In this document: in pieces, positions 1-6,377 of the stretch
Layout: every line of letters starts with the position of its first letter
Position numbering within the stretch: position 1 is the stretch's first letter
Origin: Betaproteobacteria bacterium
GTDB taxonomy: Bacteria > Pseudomonadota > Gammaproteobacteria > Burkholderiales > Eutrophovitaceae
Assembly: GCA_009886305.1 (NCBI GenBank)
Contig: QXZO01000221.1
Location: 1 to 8,869, forward strand
Reading direction: 5' to 3'
Length of the DNA stretch: 8,869 bases
Notes under the pieces: generated by a model
Told to the model about the DNA's origin: nothing
Seen by the model: the letters and a program-made list of their open reading frames with translations, nothing else
Databases searched by the model: none
Made by a program: the position numbers and the translations under genes

Positions 1-779
1 CTTTTACTCAGGATGACGGACACATTTTCTGTACTGACCAACAAATAGAAAAAGAAGTTGTTGATTTTCATAGGCTTGCACTAAAAACCTATAGCGATTT
101 CGACTTCAAGGACGTTTCAATTAAATTAGCATTAAGGCCTGAACAGCGTTTAGGGGACGACTCTGTTTGGGATAACGCGGAGACTGCCCTGCGTCGCGCC
201 TTAGAAACTTGCGGAGTCAGTTGGGAAGAGCTTCCAGGCGAGGGGGCCTTCTACGGACCAAAGATTGAGTATCACTTAAAAGATTCCATCGGTCGATCTT
301 GGCAGTGCGGTACGATTCAAGTTGATTTTATGATGCCACAAAGGCTAGGTGCCGAGTACGTGGCGGAAGATAATGCACGTAAAGCGCCCGTAATGCTGCA
401 TCGAGCGATCGTAGGTTCTATGGAGCGCTTCATTGGTATTGTTATCGAGCATCATGCCGGTGCACTGCCACTATGGCTATCACCAACTCAGCTTGTTGTT
501 ATGAACGTGGCTGATCGTCATGCAGATTATGCTCGAGATGTCATTCAGCAATTGATCGACAGAGACTTCAGGGCGGCACCAGACTTGAGAAACGAAAAGA
601 TAACCTATAAAATCCGCGAGCATAGTCTTCAGAAGCTTCCGTATCAGTTAATCATTGGCGATAAAGAAGTTGAATCAGGCGAGGTCGCCGTTCGCTGTAG
701 AGGTGGGGAAGATTTAGGACAAATGTCCATGGAAGCTTTGTATGAACGTTTGAATGATGAGCTCGTCGCTAAGCGATAG
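1..779 (+). CDS. thrS: Threonine--tRNA ligase, C-terminal part (5' truncated by window edge)
   Basis: Class II synthetase that charges tRNA-Thr in the cytoplasm. The reading frame enters at base 3 and stops with TAG at 777-779, giving 258 visible residues; the N-terminal TGS/editing domains and the first part of the catalytic core lie outside the window. The visible part opens with FTQDDGHIFCT, just after motif 2; its His (bases 21-23) corresponds to a zinc ligand of the E. coli enzyme. GEGAFYGPKIE and QCGTIQVDF follow, then VMLHRAIVGSMERFIG (from about base 393), which carries a second zinc-ligand His and motif 3. The last 110 or so residues form the anticodon-binding domain (ADLRNEKI-like segment, KIREHSLQKLPYQLIIGDKEVESG). 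The usual family motif is QDDAH; here it is QDDGH, a mild substitution. infC follows after 37 bases, as in E. coli. Identification is secure; the 5' end is simply cut off. Confidence 0.97.
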   Translation, partial: FTQDDGHIFCTDQQIEKEVVDFHRLALKTYSDFDFKDVSIKLALRPEQRLGDDSVWDNAETALRRALETCGVSWEELPGEGAFYGPKIEYHLKDSIGRSWQCGTIQVDFMMPQRLGAEYVAEDNARKAPVMLHRAIVGSMERFIGIVIEHHAGALPLWLSPTQLVVMNVADRHADYARDVIQQLIDRDFRAAPDLRNEKITYKIREHSLQKLPYQLIIGDKEVESGEVAVRCRGGEDLGQMSMEALYERLNDELVAKR

Positions 780-802
780 TTTTTTTGTAATTTAATTATT
801 TT

Positions 803-819
803 AGGAGGTTGTACTCATA
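803..819 (+). promoter_or_regulatory. Strong Shine-Dalgarno plus AUA start codon of infC
   Basis: AGGAGGT at 803-809 lies seven bases ahead of ATA at 817-819. In the IF3 frame an in-frame TAG occurs at 802-804, so the start must lie between 805 and the conserved N-terminal residues. The only codons available are GAG, GTT, GTA, CTC and ATA. ATA is the best-placed non-canonical start and gives the expected IF3 N-terminus. E. coli infC starts with AUU and is autoregulated because IF3 rejects non-canonical starts; the same control is inferred here. Confidence 0.8.
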
Positions 820-1404
820 GCCCGAGAAAAAGAAGCCCGAATTAATGAGGAGATTACGGCGCCTCAAATCAGACTGGTTGGTATTGAAGGAGAACCAATC
901 GGAGTAATGGAAATTAGTGAGGCGCTCGCGAAAGCGGAAGAGGCTGAAATTGACTTGGTTGAGATCGCACCTGCTGCGGCTCCGCCAGTTTGTCGTTTGA
1001 TGGACTATGGAAAGTTCAAGTACAACGAGCAAAAAAAGAAGCAAGACGCCAAAGCCAAGCAGAAACAAATTCAGGTCAAAGAGATCAAGTTTCGGCCGGG
1101 TACCGATCAGGGTGATTATCAAATTAAATTACGTAATTTAATTAAATTTCTGACCGACGGTGACAAGACTAAGGTGACATTGAGGTTCAGAGGTCGTGAG
1201 ATGGCGCATCAGAATCTCGGAGCTAAACTGCTCGAGCGTGTGAGAAGTGACCTTGAGGATCACGGACAGGTTGAACAGTTTCCAAAGATGGAAGGGCGAC
1301 AGATGGTGATGGTCGTAGCGCCGCTTAAACCTGAAGAGAAAATAAAAAGACAAAAAATGAAGGCTGCTGCTTTAGAAAACGAAAAGCTGCAAAAATCGGT
1401 ATAA
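817..1404 (+). CDS. infC: Translation initiation factor IF-3, AUA start
   Basis: Binds the 30S subunit, prevents premature 50S joining and checks the start codon/initiator tRNA. The frame runs 195 residues if started at ATA 817. The first ATG (907) would delete the conserved N-terminal strand ARINEEITAPQIRLVG. The N-domain covers about residues 1-70 and includes the IF3 signature around CRLMDYGKFKYNEQKK (59-74). A Lys/Gln-rich linker (about 72-87) follows, then the C-domain from VKEIKFRPGTDQGDYQIK to about 170, with RFRGREMAHQNLG. After the usual end (MVMVVAPLKP) there is a charged tail of about 25 residues ending KLQKSV; E. coli IF3 has 180 residues and lacks it. The gene lies between thrS and rpmI as in E. 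coli. Expression is probably autocontrolled through the AUA start. Family assignment is certain; the start is inferred from Shine-Dalgarno position and homology. Confidence 0.96.
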   Translation: MAREKEARINEEITAPQIRLVGIEGEPIGVMEISEALAKAEEAEIDLVEIAPAAAPPVCRLMDYGKFKYNEQKKKQDAKAKQKQIQVKEIKFRPGTDQGDYQIKLRNLIKFLTDGDKTKVTLRFRGREMAHQNLGAKLLERVRSDLEDHGQVEQFPKMEGRQMVMVVAPLKPEEKIKRQKMKAAALENEKLQKSV

Positions 1405-1405
1405 T
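1400..1405 (+). promoter_or_regulatory. Possible -10 element for rpmI-rplT
   Basis: A perfect TATAAT overlaps the infC stop codon (TAA 1402-1404). An A-rich stretch (about 1350-1395) lies upstream, but no convincing -35 hexamer sits at 16-18 bases. A start near 1412 would produce a leader containing the paired segments 1430-1441 and 1486-1498. This is a candidate only: the hexamer could arise by chance from the gene end. Confidence 0.3.
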
Positions 1406-1429
1406 TCCCAACTCGGTCAAACTAGGCTG

Positions 1430-1498
1430 AAGAGTATAGGTAAGAAAAAGGGATTGCGGGTCATAAAGCTCTCGATATTTGAGACACCTGATAGTCTT
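1430..1498 (+). promoter_or_regulatory. Candidate L20 autoregulatory leader structure upstream of rpmI
   Basis: Bases 1430-1441 (AAGAGTATAGGT) can pair with 1486-1498 (ACCTGATAGTCTT), with one mismatch (G-G) and one bulged base. An inner small stem, TCTC (1470-1473) with GAGA (1481-1484), has a 7-base loop. The structure ends four bases before the TAAGGAGG of rpmI (1503-1510). In E. coli, L20 represses rpmI-rplT translation through a long-range pseudoknot and stem in the infC-rpmI region. The position fits that role, but homology to the E. coli fold is my inference; no covariation has been checked. Confidence 0.4.
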
Positions 1499-1514
1499 AC
1501 AATAAGGAGGCGTA

Positions 1515-1712
1515 ATGCCGAAAATGAAAACCAAACGAGGCGCAGCAAAGCGTTTCAAGATCGGTGGTTCCGGTCGCATTAAAAGAACTCAGGCTAATCT
1601 GAGACATATCCTTACGAAAAAAACGACGAAGCGTAAGCGCCATCTGCGCGGAACTGTTTCTGTGGCTGCAGGTGATCAGGCAGCTATTCGTGCAATGCTA
1701 CCTTACGCGTAA
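1515..1712 (+). CDS. rpmI: 50S ribosomal protein L35
   Basis: A 65-residue, strongly basic protein with the typical L35 start MPKMKTKRGAAKRFK and the family pattern KTTKRKRHLRG in the middle. It is a structural protein of the large subunit, embedded among 23S rRNA helices. Length matches the family norm (64-66). TAAGGAGG at 1503-1510 ends four bases before the ATG, a strong but closely spaced ribosome binding site. The gene is followed after 12 bases by rplT, so the two are co-transcribed. In E. coli its translation is repressed by L20, with rplT translationally coupled to it; the leader here may serve the same purpose. Confidence 0.98.
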   Translation: MPKMKTKRGAAKRFKIGGSGRIKRTQANLRHILTKKTTKRKRHLRGTVSVAAGDQAAIRAMLPYA

Positions 1713-1724
1713 AGGAGAGATTAG

Positions 1725-2084
1725 ATGCCAAGAGTAAAAAGAGGTGTAGTTGCCAAAGCGCGACACAAGAAAGTATTAGAACAAGCCAAAGGTTTCCGGG
1801 GTAGAAGGAAAAATGTCTATCGCGTAGCCAAGCAAGCTGTCATGAAGGCAGGCCAGTATGCTTATCGCGATAGAAGGACAAAGAAGCGTGAATTTAGAGC
1901 ATTATGGATTATTCGAATTAACGCGGCAGCGCGGGCATGTGGACTCACCTACAGCACACTCATTAATGGGCTGAAAAAGTCCTCAGTCGAGGTTGATCGT
2001 AAGGTGCTAGCAGATTTGGCGTACCATGATCCAGTTGCTTTTGAGAAGATAGCTGAGCAAGCACGTGCCGGATTAGCCTCTTAG
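1725..2084 (+). CDS. rplT: 50S ribosomal protein L20
   Basis: A 119-residue protein essential for early 50S assembly; it binds 23S rRNA domain II and, in E. coli, its own mRNA leader. The N-terminal half is a long basic extension (MPRVKRGVVAKARHKKVL, GRRKNVYRVAKQAV, YRDRRTKKREFRALWI). The globular C-terminal half contains INAAARACGLTYSTLINGLKK and ends DPVAFEKIAEQARAGLAS. Length equals the family norm (117-119). AAAGGAG at 1711-1717 overlaps the rpmI stop, with seven bases to the ATG. A strong hairpin follows 13 bases after the stop codon and may end or attenuate the upstream transcription unit. Confidence 0.98.
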   Translation: MPRVKRGVVAKARHKKVLEQAKGFRGRRKNVYRVAKQAVMKAGQYAYRDRRTKKREFRALWIIRINAAARACGLTYSTLINGLKKSSVEVDRKVLADLAYHDPVAFEKIAEQARAGLAS

Positions 2085-2097
2085 GGATTCAGTGAAG

Positions 2098-2134
2098 AAT
2101 AAAGGAGGCCAAACTGGCCTCCTTTATTGTTTGT
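2098..2134 (+). terminator. Perfect 13-bp hairpin between rplT and pheS (terminator or attenuator)
   Basis: Arm 2098-2110 (AATAAAGGAGGCC), loop AAACT, arm 2116-2128 (GGCCTCCTTTATT): all 13 pairs are perfect. The downstream bases GTTTGT make a weak U-tract; counting only the inner 10 bp, the tail reads ATTGTTTG. Strength and position suggest intrinsic termination or attenuation ahead of pheST. The left arm contains a full Shine-Dalgarno (AAAGGAGG, 2101-2108) and the right arm its complement. E. coli regulates pheST here through the Phe-rich pheM leader peptide; no such peptide fits in the 13 bases between the rplT stop and this stem. Confidence 0.75.
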
Positions 2135-2144
2135 GAAAGTACCC

Positions 2145-3134
2145 ATGCAAGAATTAGATAACATAATTATTGAGGCCAAACGTGCCTTCCAAGAAGCAAC
2201 GACTTTGTCAGAGCTTGATCAGATCAAAGGACGGTTTCTTGGTAAGCAAGGTGTCTTGATCGATCTGCGAAAAGGTCTGGCCGAAGTGCCAGCAGAAGAG
2301 CGCCCAGTCTTGGGCGCTAAATTCAATGCCTTGAAAACCGAGCTAGAAGTTGCATTAGAGCATCGTAAAAATGAACTCAATGCCGAAGCTCTGCAAAAGC
2401 GTCTTGATAACGAAAAAATAGATGTAACGCTTCCAGGTAGAAAGCAGTCGGTCGGAGGTTTGCATCCAGTGACACGCACTCTCGATCGAGTAACAGACTT
2501 ATTCTCAACCATGGGGTTCAGTGTCGCGAGTGGTCCGGAGATTGAAGACGACTACTATAACTTTACTTCTTTGAATCAACCTGAAGACCATCCGGCTCGA
2601 TCTATGCATGACACGTTCTATCTGGAAGACGAGAAGCACTTACTAAGAACACATACCTCCCCGATTCAGATTCGTTATATGGAGAACAATGAGCCGCCAA
2701 TACGAATTGTTGCACCGGGGAGAGTTTATCGCGTGGATTCTGATGCCACTCACTCTCCGATGTTTCATCAAATTGAAGGTTTATGGATTGATGATCGTGC
2801 GACTTTTGCAGATCTTAAAGGGACAGTGAGAGAATTTTTACGGCGGTTTTTCGAAAAAGAAGACTTGGAAGTTCGTTTTAGGCCATCTTACTTTCCATTT
2901 ACAGAACCGTCAGCTGAAATAGATATGACTTTCAAGGACGGATGGCTCGAAATTGGTGGCTGTGGAATGGTGCATCCCAAAGTGCTTAACAACGTAAACA
3001 TTGATACTGAGCGTTATCAGGGATTTGCGTTTGGTATGGGTTTAGATCGTCTCGCTATGTTGCGCTACGGAGTAACAGATTTAAGACTTTTCTTTGAAAA
3101 TGATTTGCGATTTTTATCGCAGTTCCGTGGTTAA
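2145..3134 (+). CDS. pheS: Phenylalanine--tRNA ligase alpha subunit
   Basis: Catalytic subunit of the (alpha-beta)2 enzyme that makes Phe-tRNA. Starting at ATG 2145 gives 329 residues (E. coli 327). An N-terminal coiled-coil arm (about 1-95, including GRFLGKQG) is followed by the class II core: HPVTRTLDRVTDLF (motif 1), GPEIEDDYYNFTSLNQPEDH, LLRTHTSPIQIR, motif 2 GRVYR...THSPMFHQIEG (about 192-212), RPSYFPFTEPSAE and motif 3 GFAFGMGLDRLAMLRYG (from about 293). The small residue of GFAFG (Ala295) corresponds to E. coli Ala294, which shapes the Phe pocket. In-frame TTG (2127) and GTG (2133) starts lie in or next to the hairpin; the ATG is preferred because its N-terminus aligns with the family. 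Its Shine-Dalgarno is weak (GAAAG around 2135-2139). pheT follows after 17 bases. Confidence 0.96.
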   Translation: MQELDNIIIEAKRAFQEATTLSELDQIKGRFLGKQGVLIDLRKGLAEVPAEERPVLGAKFNALKTELEVALEHRKNELNAEALQKRLDNEKIDVTLPGRKQSVGGLHPVTRTLDRVTDLFSTMGFSVASGPEIEDDYYNFTSLNQPEDHPARSMHDTFYLEDEKHLLRTHTSPIQIRYMENNEPPIRIVAPGRVYRVDSDATHSPMFHQIEGLWIDDRATFADLKGTVREFLRRFFEKEDLEVRFRPSYFPFTEPSAEIDMTFKDGWLEIGGCGMVHPKVLNNVNIDTERYQGFAFGMGLDRLAMLRYGVTDLRLFFENDLRFLSQFRG

Positions 3135-3151
3135 AGGGTAAGTAACTTTTT

Positions 3152-5518
3152 ATGAAATTTTCAGAAAATTGGTTGCGGTCGGTATGTCCGACATTACTAA
3201 CGACTGAGGAGCTCCAGAATGCTTTGACTATGGCTGGTCTAGAGGTCGAGTCTGTGGAGCCAGTTACCAAAGATTTGGACAGGGTAGTTGTTGGAGTAAT
3301 AACTGATACTCGGCCACATCCAAACGCAGAGCGCCTGAGGATCTGTAACGTAGATGTTGGGTTGCAAGAGCAGCTCCAAATTGTTTGTGGCGCACCTAAT
3401 GCTTCGACGGGGATGAAGGTGCCCACAGCATTAGTAAAAGCTCGATTACCTAATGGTCTTGTCATCAAAAAAGCTAAATTGAGAGGCGAGCTTTCTCAAG
3501 GAATGCTCTGCTCTGCTAGTGAGCTTGAAATTAGCGATGATTCCGCTGGCTTGATGTGTATTGACGATGATGTCCCCATAGGATCGGATATACGCGATGT
3601 ATTTGATTTGAATGATAATGTCTTCGAGTTAAAATTAACTGCGAACCGAGGCGATTGTCTGTCAATCATGGGGATTGCTCGTGAATTGCAAGCAATAGAC
3701 GGCGTGCTTGCTCAGCATCCGACGGTTGACGAAGTAAACACGTTAAGTTCGCCCGGAGCTTTATCGGTAATAGTCGATGACCAAAACGCCTGCCCACTCT
3801 ACTTGGGTTTGAGTATTAAGGGTGTTAATGTAAATAGCAAAACACCTGAGCATATTCTGAGAAAATTGGAACGATCGGGTGTTCGTGGTATCAGTCCCGT
3901 TGTGGATTTAACGAATTACGTGATGTTGGAGTTAGGTCAACCCATGCACGCTTTTGATCAGGATAAGCTCAGAGGCAATATTCGGGTTAGGTACGGGCAA
4001 AAAGGTGAAACCTTAGATTTGCTTAATGGTCAGTCTCTCGCTATTACAGAGGATATGCTCTTAATCACAGATGAATCTGGACCCATAGCTTTGGCCGGCA
4101 TCATGGGTGGAGCTTCAACGGCAGTTGATGAGAGCACAACGAGTATCTTCCTTGAGGCTGCAGTGTTTTCAACTCAGTCTGTTGCGGGAAAATGGCGAAC
4201 ACTGGGCTTCTCTACTGATGCCCTTCATCGATTTGAGCGAGGTGTTGACTCTAACGGAACAAAAAAAGCGTTGTGGCGCCTTGCTAATCTAATCACGGAA
4301 AGTTGTGGTGGTGAAGCCAAGTCTTTAGTTGAAACTGGATCCAGCTTAAATGAGAAAAAAACAATCATCTTTCGTCCGGAGCGTGTGCGCCGATTAATAG
4401 GCATGGATGTCACGATTGATCGAATGAGGCAAATATTTGAATTGCTGGACATGACGGTATCCTCTGACGCAGAGCATTTCTTGGTTACTCCACCAAGTTA
4501 TAGATTCGATCTTGAAATAGAAGAGGATTTAATCGAAGAAATTATTCGCATTGAAGGTTTTGAGAAGCTTCCGAGTACGCTGCCTGTTTCTGAGACCTCG
4601 ATGATGTCTCTAGCTGAGGAGGCGGGTTGGAGTGAACGCTTTAAATTTAGTTTGACGCGTCAAGGTTATCAGGAAGTCATTACCTATAGTTTTGTCGCTC
4701 ATTCTTTAGAAAACGATTTTGGAACAAAAAACAAAGGGGTTTCATTGGTTAACCCAATTGCTGAGCAATACACCGTGATGAGAACCAATCTTTTAGGAAG
4801 TTTAGCGCTGGTTGCGCAAAGGAATTTAAGTCATAGAATAGACCGTATCAGAATATTTGAGACTAGCCTATGCTTTGAGCAGAACGACTCTGGAGACATT
4901 AAACAAATTAATAAAATAGCAGGTATGACCACTGGGGCGGTGGTTTCTGAGCAATGGGGACAGGTTAACAGAGAAGTTGATTTTTTCGACGTGAAAGGTG
5001 ACTTGGAGCGAATACTCAACATAGAAGATATTAATTTTTCAGTGGGTCAACATGATAGTTTCCATCCCGGTAAAGTTGCCTCGATATGGGTACGAGGGGC
5101 ATATGTCGGAGTGGTTGGAGAGCTTCACCCGGAGCTAAGTCAAAAATATGATCTCGGCTCAAACGTTGTAGCCTATGAGATAAACATGGATGCATTGCCC
5201 GATCGTGCGGTTACTGATTTCGTTTCTTACTCAAAATTTCCCGCCGTACGACGAGATATAGCTGTTGAAGTCGGCTCCGATATAGAGGTGGGAGGTTTGT
5301 TGACTGTCATAAACACTGGAAAGATTCAATATCTGACGGGCGTTACATTATTCGACGTATACGACGGTAAGGGGGTCGCTAAGGGTAAGAAAAGCGTAGC
5401 GTTAGCTGTAATGTTCCAGGATGATCAAAAAACCCTTACGGATGAGGAGGTTGAGAAGTCGGTGTCACTAGTGTTAGAGTTACTGAAAGAACGATTCAAC
5501 GCAACGCAAAGAATATGA
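3152..5518 (+). CDS. pheT: Phenylalanine--tRNA ligase beta subunit
   Basis: Structural, tRNA-binding and editing subunit of PheRS; it clears Tyr-tRNA(Phe). It has 788 residues (E. coli 795). Domain order: N-terminal MKFSENWLRS with the tRNA-binding OB fold (about 40-148, RPHPNAERLRICNVDVG), B3/B4 editing module (about 210-385), B5 (about 405-475, RVRRLIGMD to EEIIRIEGFEKLP), catalytic-like core (about 480-690) and the FDX-ACB anticodon-binding domain (about 695-788, KFPAVRRDIAVEV to the end). Editing-site residues described for E. coli have clear counterparts: His266 (GQPMHAFD), Glu335 (FLEAAVF), Thr355 and Ala357 (FSTDALHRFERG). AAAGGG at 3133-3138 overlaps the pheS stop but lies 13 bases from the ATG, which is rather long. 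ihfA follows 12 bases after the stop, so one pheS-pheT-ihfA operon is likely. Confidence 0.97.
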   Translation: MKFSENWLRSVCPTLLTTEELQNALTMAGLEVESVEPVTKDLDRVVVGVITDTRPHPNAERLRICNVDVGLQEQLQIVCGAPNASTGMKVPTALVKARLPNGLVIKKAKLRGELSQGMLCSASELEISDDSAGLMCIDDDVPIGSDIRDVFDLNDNVFELKLTANRGDCLSIMGIARELQAIDGVLAQHPTVDEVNTLSSPGALSVIVDDQNACPLYLGLSIKGVNVNSKTPEHILRKLERSGVRGISPVVDLTNYVMLELGQPMHAFDQDKLRGNIRVRYGQKGETLDLLNGQSLAITEDMLLITDESGPIALAGIMGGASTAVDESTTSIFLEAAVFSTQSVAGKWRTLGFSTDALHRFERGVDSNGTKKALWRLANLITESCGGEAKSLVETGSSLNEKKTIIFRPERVRRLIGMDVTIDRMRQIFELLDMTVSSDAEHFLVTPPSYRFDLEIEEDLIEEIIRIEGFEKLPSTLPVSETSMMSLAEEAGWSERFKFSLTRQGYQEVITYSFVAHSLENDFGTKNKGVSLVNPIAEQYTVMRTNLLGSLALVAQRNLSHRIDRIRIFETSLCFEQNDSGDIKQINKIAGMTTGAVVSEQWGQVNREVDFFDVKGDLERILNIEDINFSVGQHDSFHPGKVASIWVRGAYVGVVGELHPELSQKYDLGSNVVAYEINMDALPDRAVTDFVSYSKFPAVRRDIAVEVGSDIEVGGLLTVINTGKIQYLTGVTLFDVYDGKGVAKGKKSVALAVMFQDDQKTLTDEEVEKSVSLVLELLKERFNATQRI

Positions 5519-5530
5519 GGGCTAGTATAG

Positions 5531-5833
5531 ATGACGCTGACTAAAGCTGAGCTGTCAGATCTCCTTTTTGAAAAACTGGGTTTAAATAAGACTGAGGCTA
5601 AGGATTTCGTTGAAACTTTTTTTGAGGAAATCAGAGGGAGTCTAGAAAAAGGCGAGGATGTGAAGCTATCTGGCTTTGGTAACTTTCAATTAAGAAACAA
5701 AAGTCAAAGGCCAGGTCGTAACCCTAAGACCGGAGAGGCAATACCAATTTTAGCTCGTCGCGTTGTGACGTTTCATCCGAGTCAAAAATTCAAGCGCCGT
5801 GTTGAAATCAACCATGAATCGGATAAAGCTTAG
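5531..5833 (+). CDS. ihfA: Integration host factor subunit alpha
   Basis: DNA-bending nucleoid protein of the HU/IHF family; it pairs with IHF-beta (not in this window) and acts in transcription, recombination and replication initiation. It has 100 residues (family 97-101). MTLTKAELSDLLFEKLGLNKTEAKDFVETFFEEI forms the dimerising helices. VKLSGFGNFQLRNKSQRPGRNPKTGEAIPI is a beta-sheet plus arm whose RPGRNPKTGE carries the intercalating proline. RRVVTFHPSQKFKRRVE is the closing helix. The position directly after pheT distinguishes the alpha subunit from HU and IHF-beta. GAGGG at 5517-5521 overlaps the pheT stop and sits nine bases from the ATG. In E. coli ihfA also has its own promoter inside pheT; I did not identify one here. 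Confidence 0.97.
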   Translation: MTLTKAELSDLLFEKLGLNKTEAKDFVETFFEEIRGSLEKGEDVKLSGFGNFQLRNKSQRPGRNPKTGEAIPILARRVVTFHPSQKFKRRVEINHESDKA

Positions 5834-5856
5834 CTTTAATTACGTTAAGGTAAAAT

Positions 5857-6192
5857 TTGGTTTCTTCAATACCAGAAAAGCGTTATTTTACTATCGGGGA
5901 AGTTAGTAAGCTTTGCGGCATTAAACCCCATGTCTTGAGATATTGGGAACAAGAATTCCCCGAGCTCCAAACCATAGACCGACGTTCAAAGCGCCGTTAT
6001 TACCAGAAGAAAGATGTTTTGCTCGTTCTAAGGATACGGGAGCTGCTTCGGGATGATGGGTTCACTATTAACGGCGCACGTTCAAGACTCACTGAAAAGC
6101 CAGTGGAAGGGAAAATCACCACGGCCGATGCTTACAACGCAAATAGATCCAAGGAGTTGCGGGAAGTTCTGGCTATTCTTAGAGGTGAGTAG
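5857..6192 (+). CDS. MerR-family DNA-binding protein, TTG start
   Basis: A 111-residue protein with a MerR winged helix-turn-helix: RYFTIGEVSKLCGIKPHVLRYW (about 9-30), then EQEFPEL, wing RRSKRRYYQKKDVLL (about 42-56) and RELLRDDGFTINGARSRL (about 61-78). After that only a short charged tail ending LREVLAILRGE. There is no long dimerisation helix with metal-binding cysteines, so it is not a typical metal sensor. A very similar small gene follows ihfA in Pseudomonas; the target is unknown. The start is TTG at 5857: an in-frame TAA at 5851-5853 closes the upstream frame, no ATG precedes the HTH, and AAGG (5847-5850) lies six bases ahead. It is 23 bases from the ihfA stop and probably in the same operon. 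Confidence 0.88.
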   Translation: MVSSIPEKRYFTIGEVSKLCGIKPHVLRYWEQEFPELQTIDRRSKRRYYQKKDVLLVLRIRELLRDDGFTINGARSRLTEKPVEGKITTADAYNANRSKELREVLAILRGE

Positions 6193-6201
6193 CGGTTGGT
6201 C

Positions 6202-6210
6202 TGATATAAT
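6202..6210 (+). promoter_or_regulatory. Extended -10 promoter of tRNA-Pro
   Basis: TGATATAAT is an extended -10 (TG-N-TATAAT) with a perfect hexamer at 6205-6210, 23 bases before the tRNA. No good -35 hexamer is visible at 16-18 bases upstream, which fits an extended -10 promoter. The following TTGCGG is a fairly GC-rich discriminator, a feature of stable-RNA promoters under stringent control (inference). It begins ten bases after the MerR-like stop codon. Confidence 0.65.
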
Positions 6211-6233
6211 TTGCGGATTGTAAACATAATCAT

Positions 6234-6310
6234 CGGGGCGTAGCGCAGCCTGGTAGCGTACCTGCATGGGGTGCAGGGGGTCGTGAGTTCGAATCTCACC
6301 GTCCCGACCA
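6234..6310 (+). tRNA. tRNA-Pro, anticodon GGG, CCA encoded
   Basis: A complete 77-base cloverleaf. The acceptor stem CGGGGCG (6234-6240) pairs with CGTCCCG (6300-6306), with one G-T wobble. The first pair C1-G72 is characteristic of bacterial tRNA-Pro. The D arm holds AGCGCAGCCTGGTAGCG. The anticodon stem CCTGC/GCAGG (6261-6265, 6273-6277) encloses loop ATGGGGT, giving anticodon GGG at 6268-6270 and G37 at 6271. The T arm is GTGAG-TTCGAAT-CTCAC, the discriminator is A6307, and CCA is encoded at 6308-6310. It reads CCC and CCU. The sequence strongly resembles E. coli proL. No intrinsic terminator follows before surE. Confidence 0.98.
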
Positions 6311-6377
6311 ATGATAAACGTTAGATCTCGCCGCGGTGGCTGTTGCTCATGATAAGAAAACTAGTGGTTCCTCTGAT

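Noticed and set aside
766..787. Short stem TCGC-TAA-GCGA followed by seven T residues at the end of thrS, as a terminator
   Set aside because: Only four base pairs with a three-base loop; thrS and infC are normally co-expressed, so I do not call termination.
796..1122. 108-residue open frame on the - strand over infC
   Set aside because: Shadow of the conserved IF3 frame; its composition reflects the antisense of Lys/Glu-rich codons.
2114..2161. Leader-peptide frame starting at CTG 2114 behind AAAGGAGG, overlapping the pheS start
   Set aside because: Non-standard start, 15 codons and only one Phe codon; it does not look like a Phe attenuation peptide.
6234..6310. tRNA-Pro as the attachment site of a genomic island
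   Set aside because: No integrase, no second copy of the tRNA 3' end and only housekeeping genes follow.
6311..6352. 13-codon frame starting at ATG just after tRNA-Pro
   Set aside because: No ribosome binding site and no resemblance to any known small protein.
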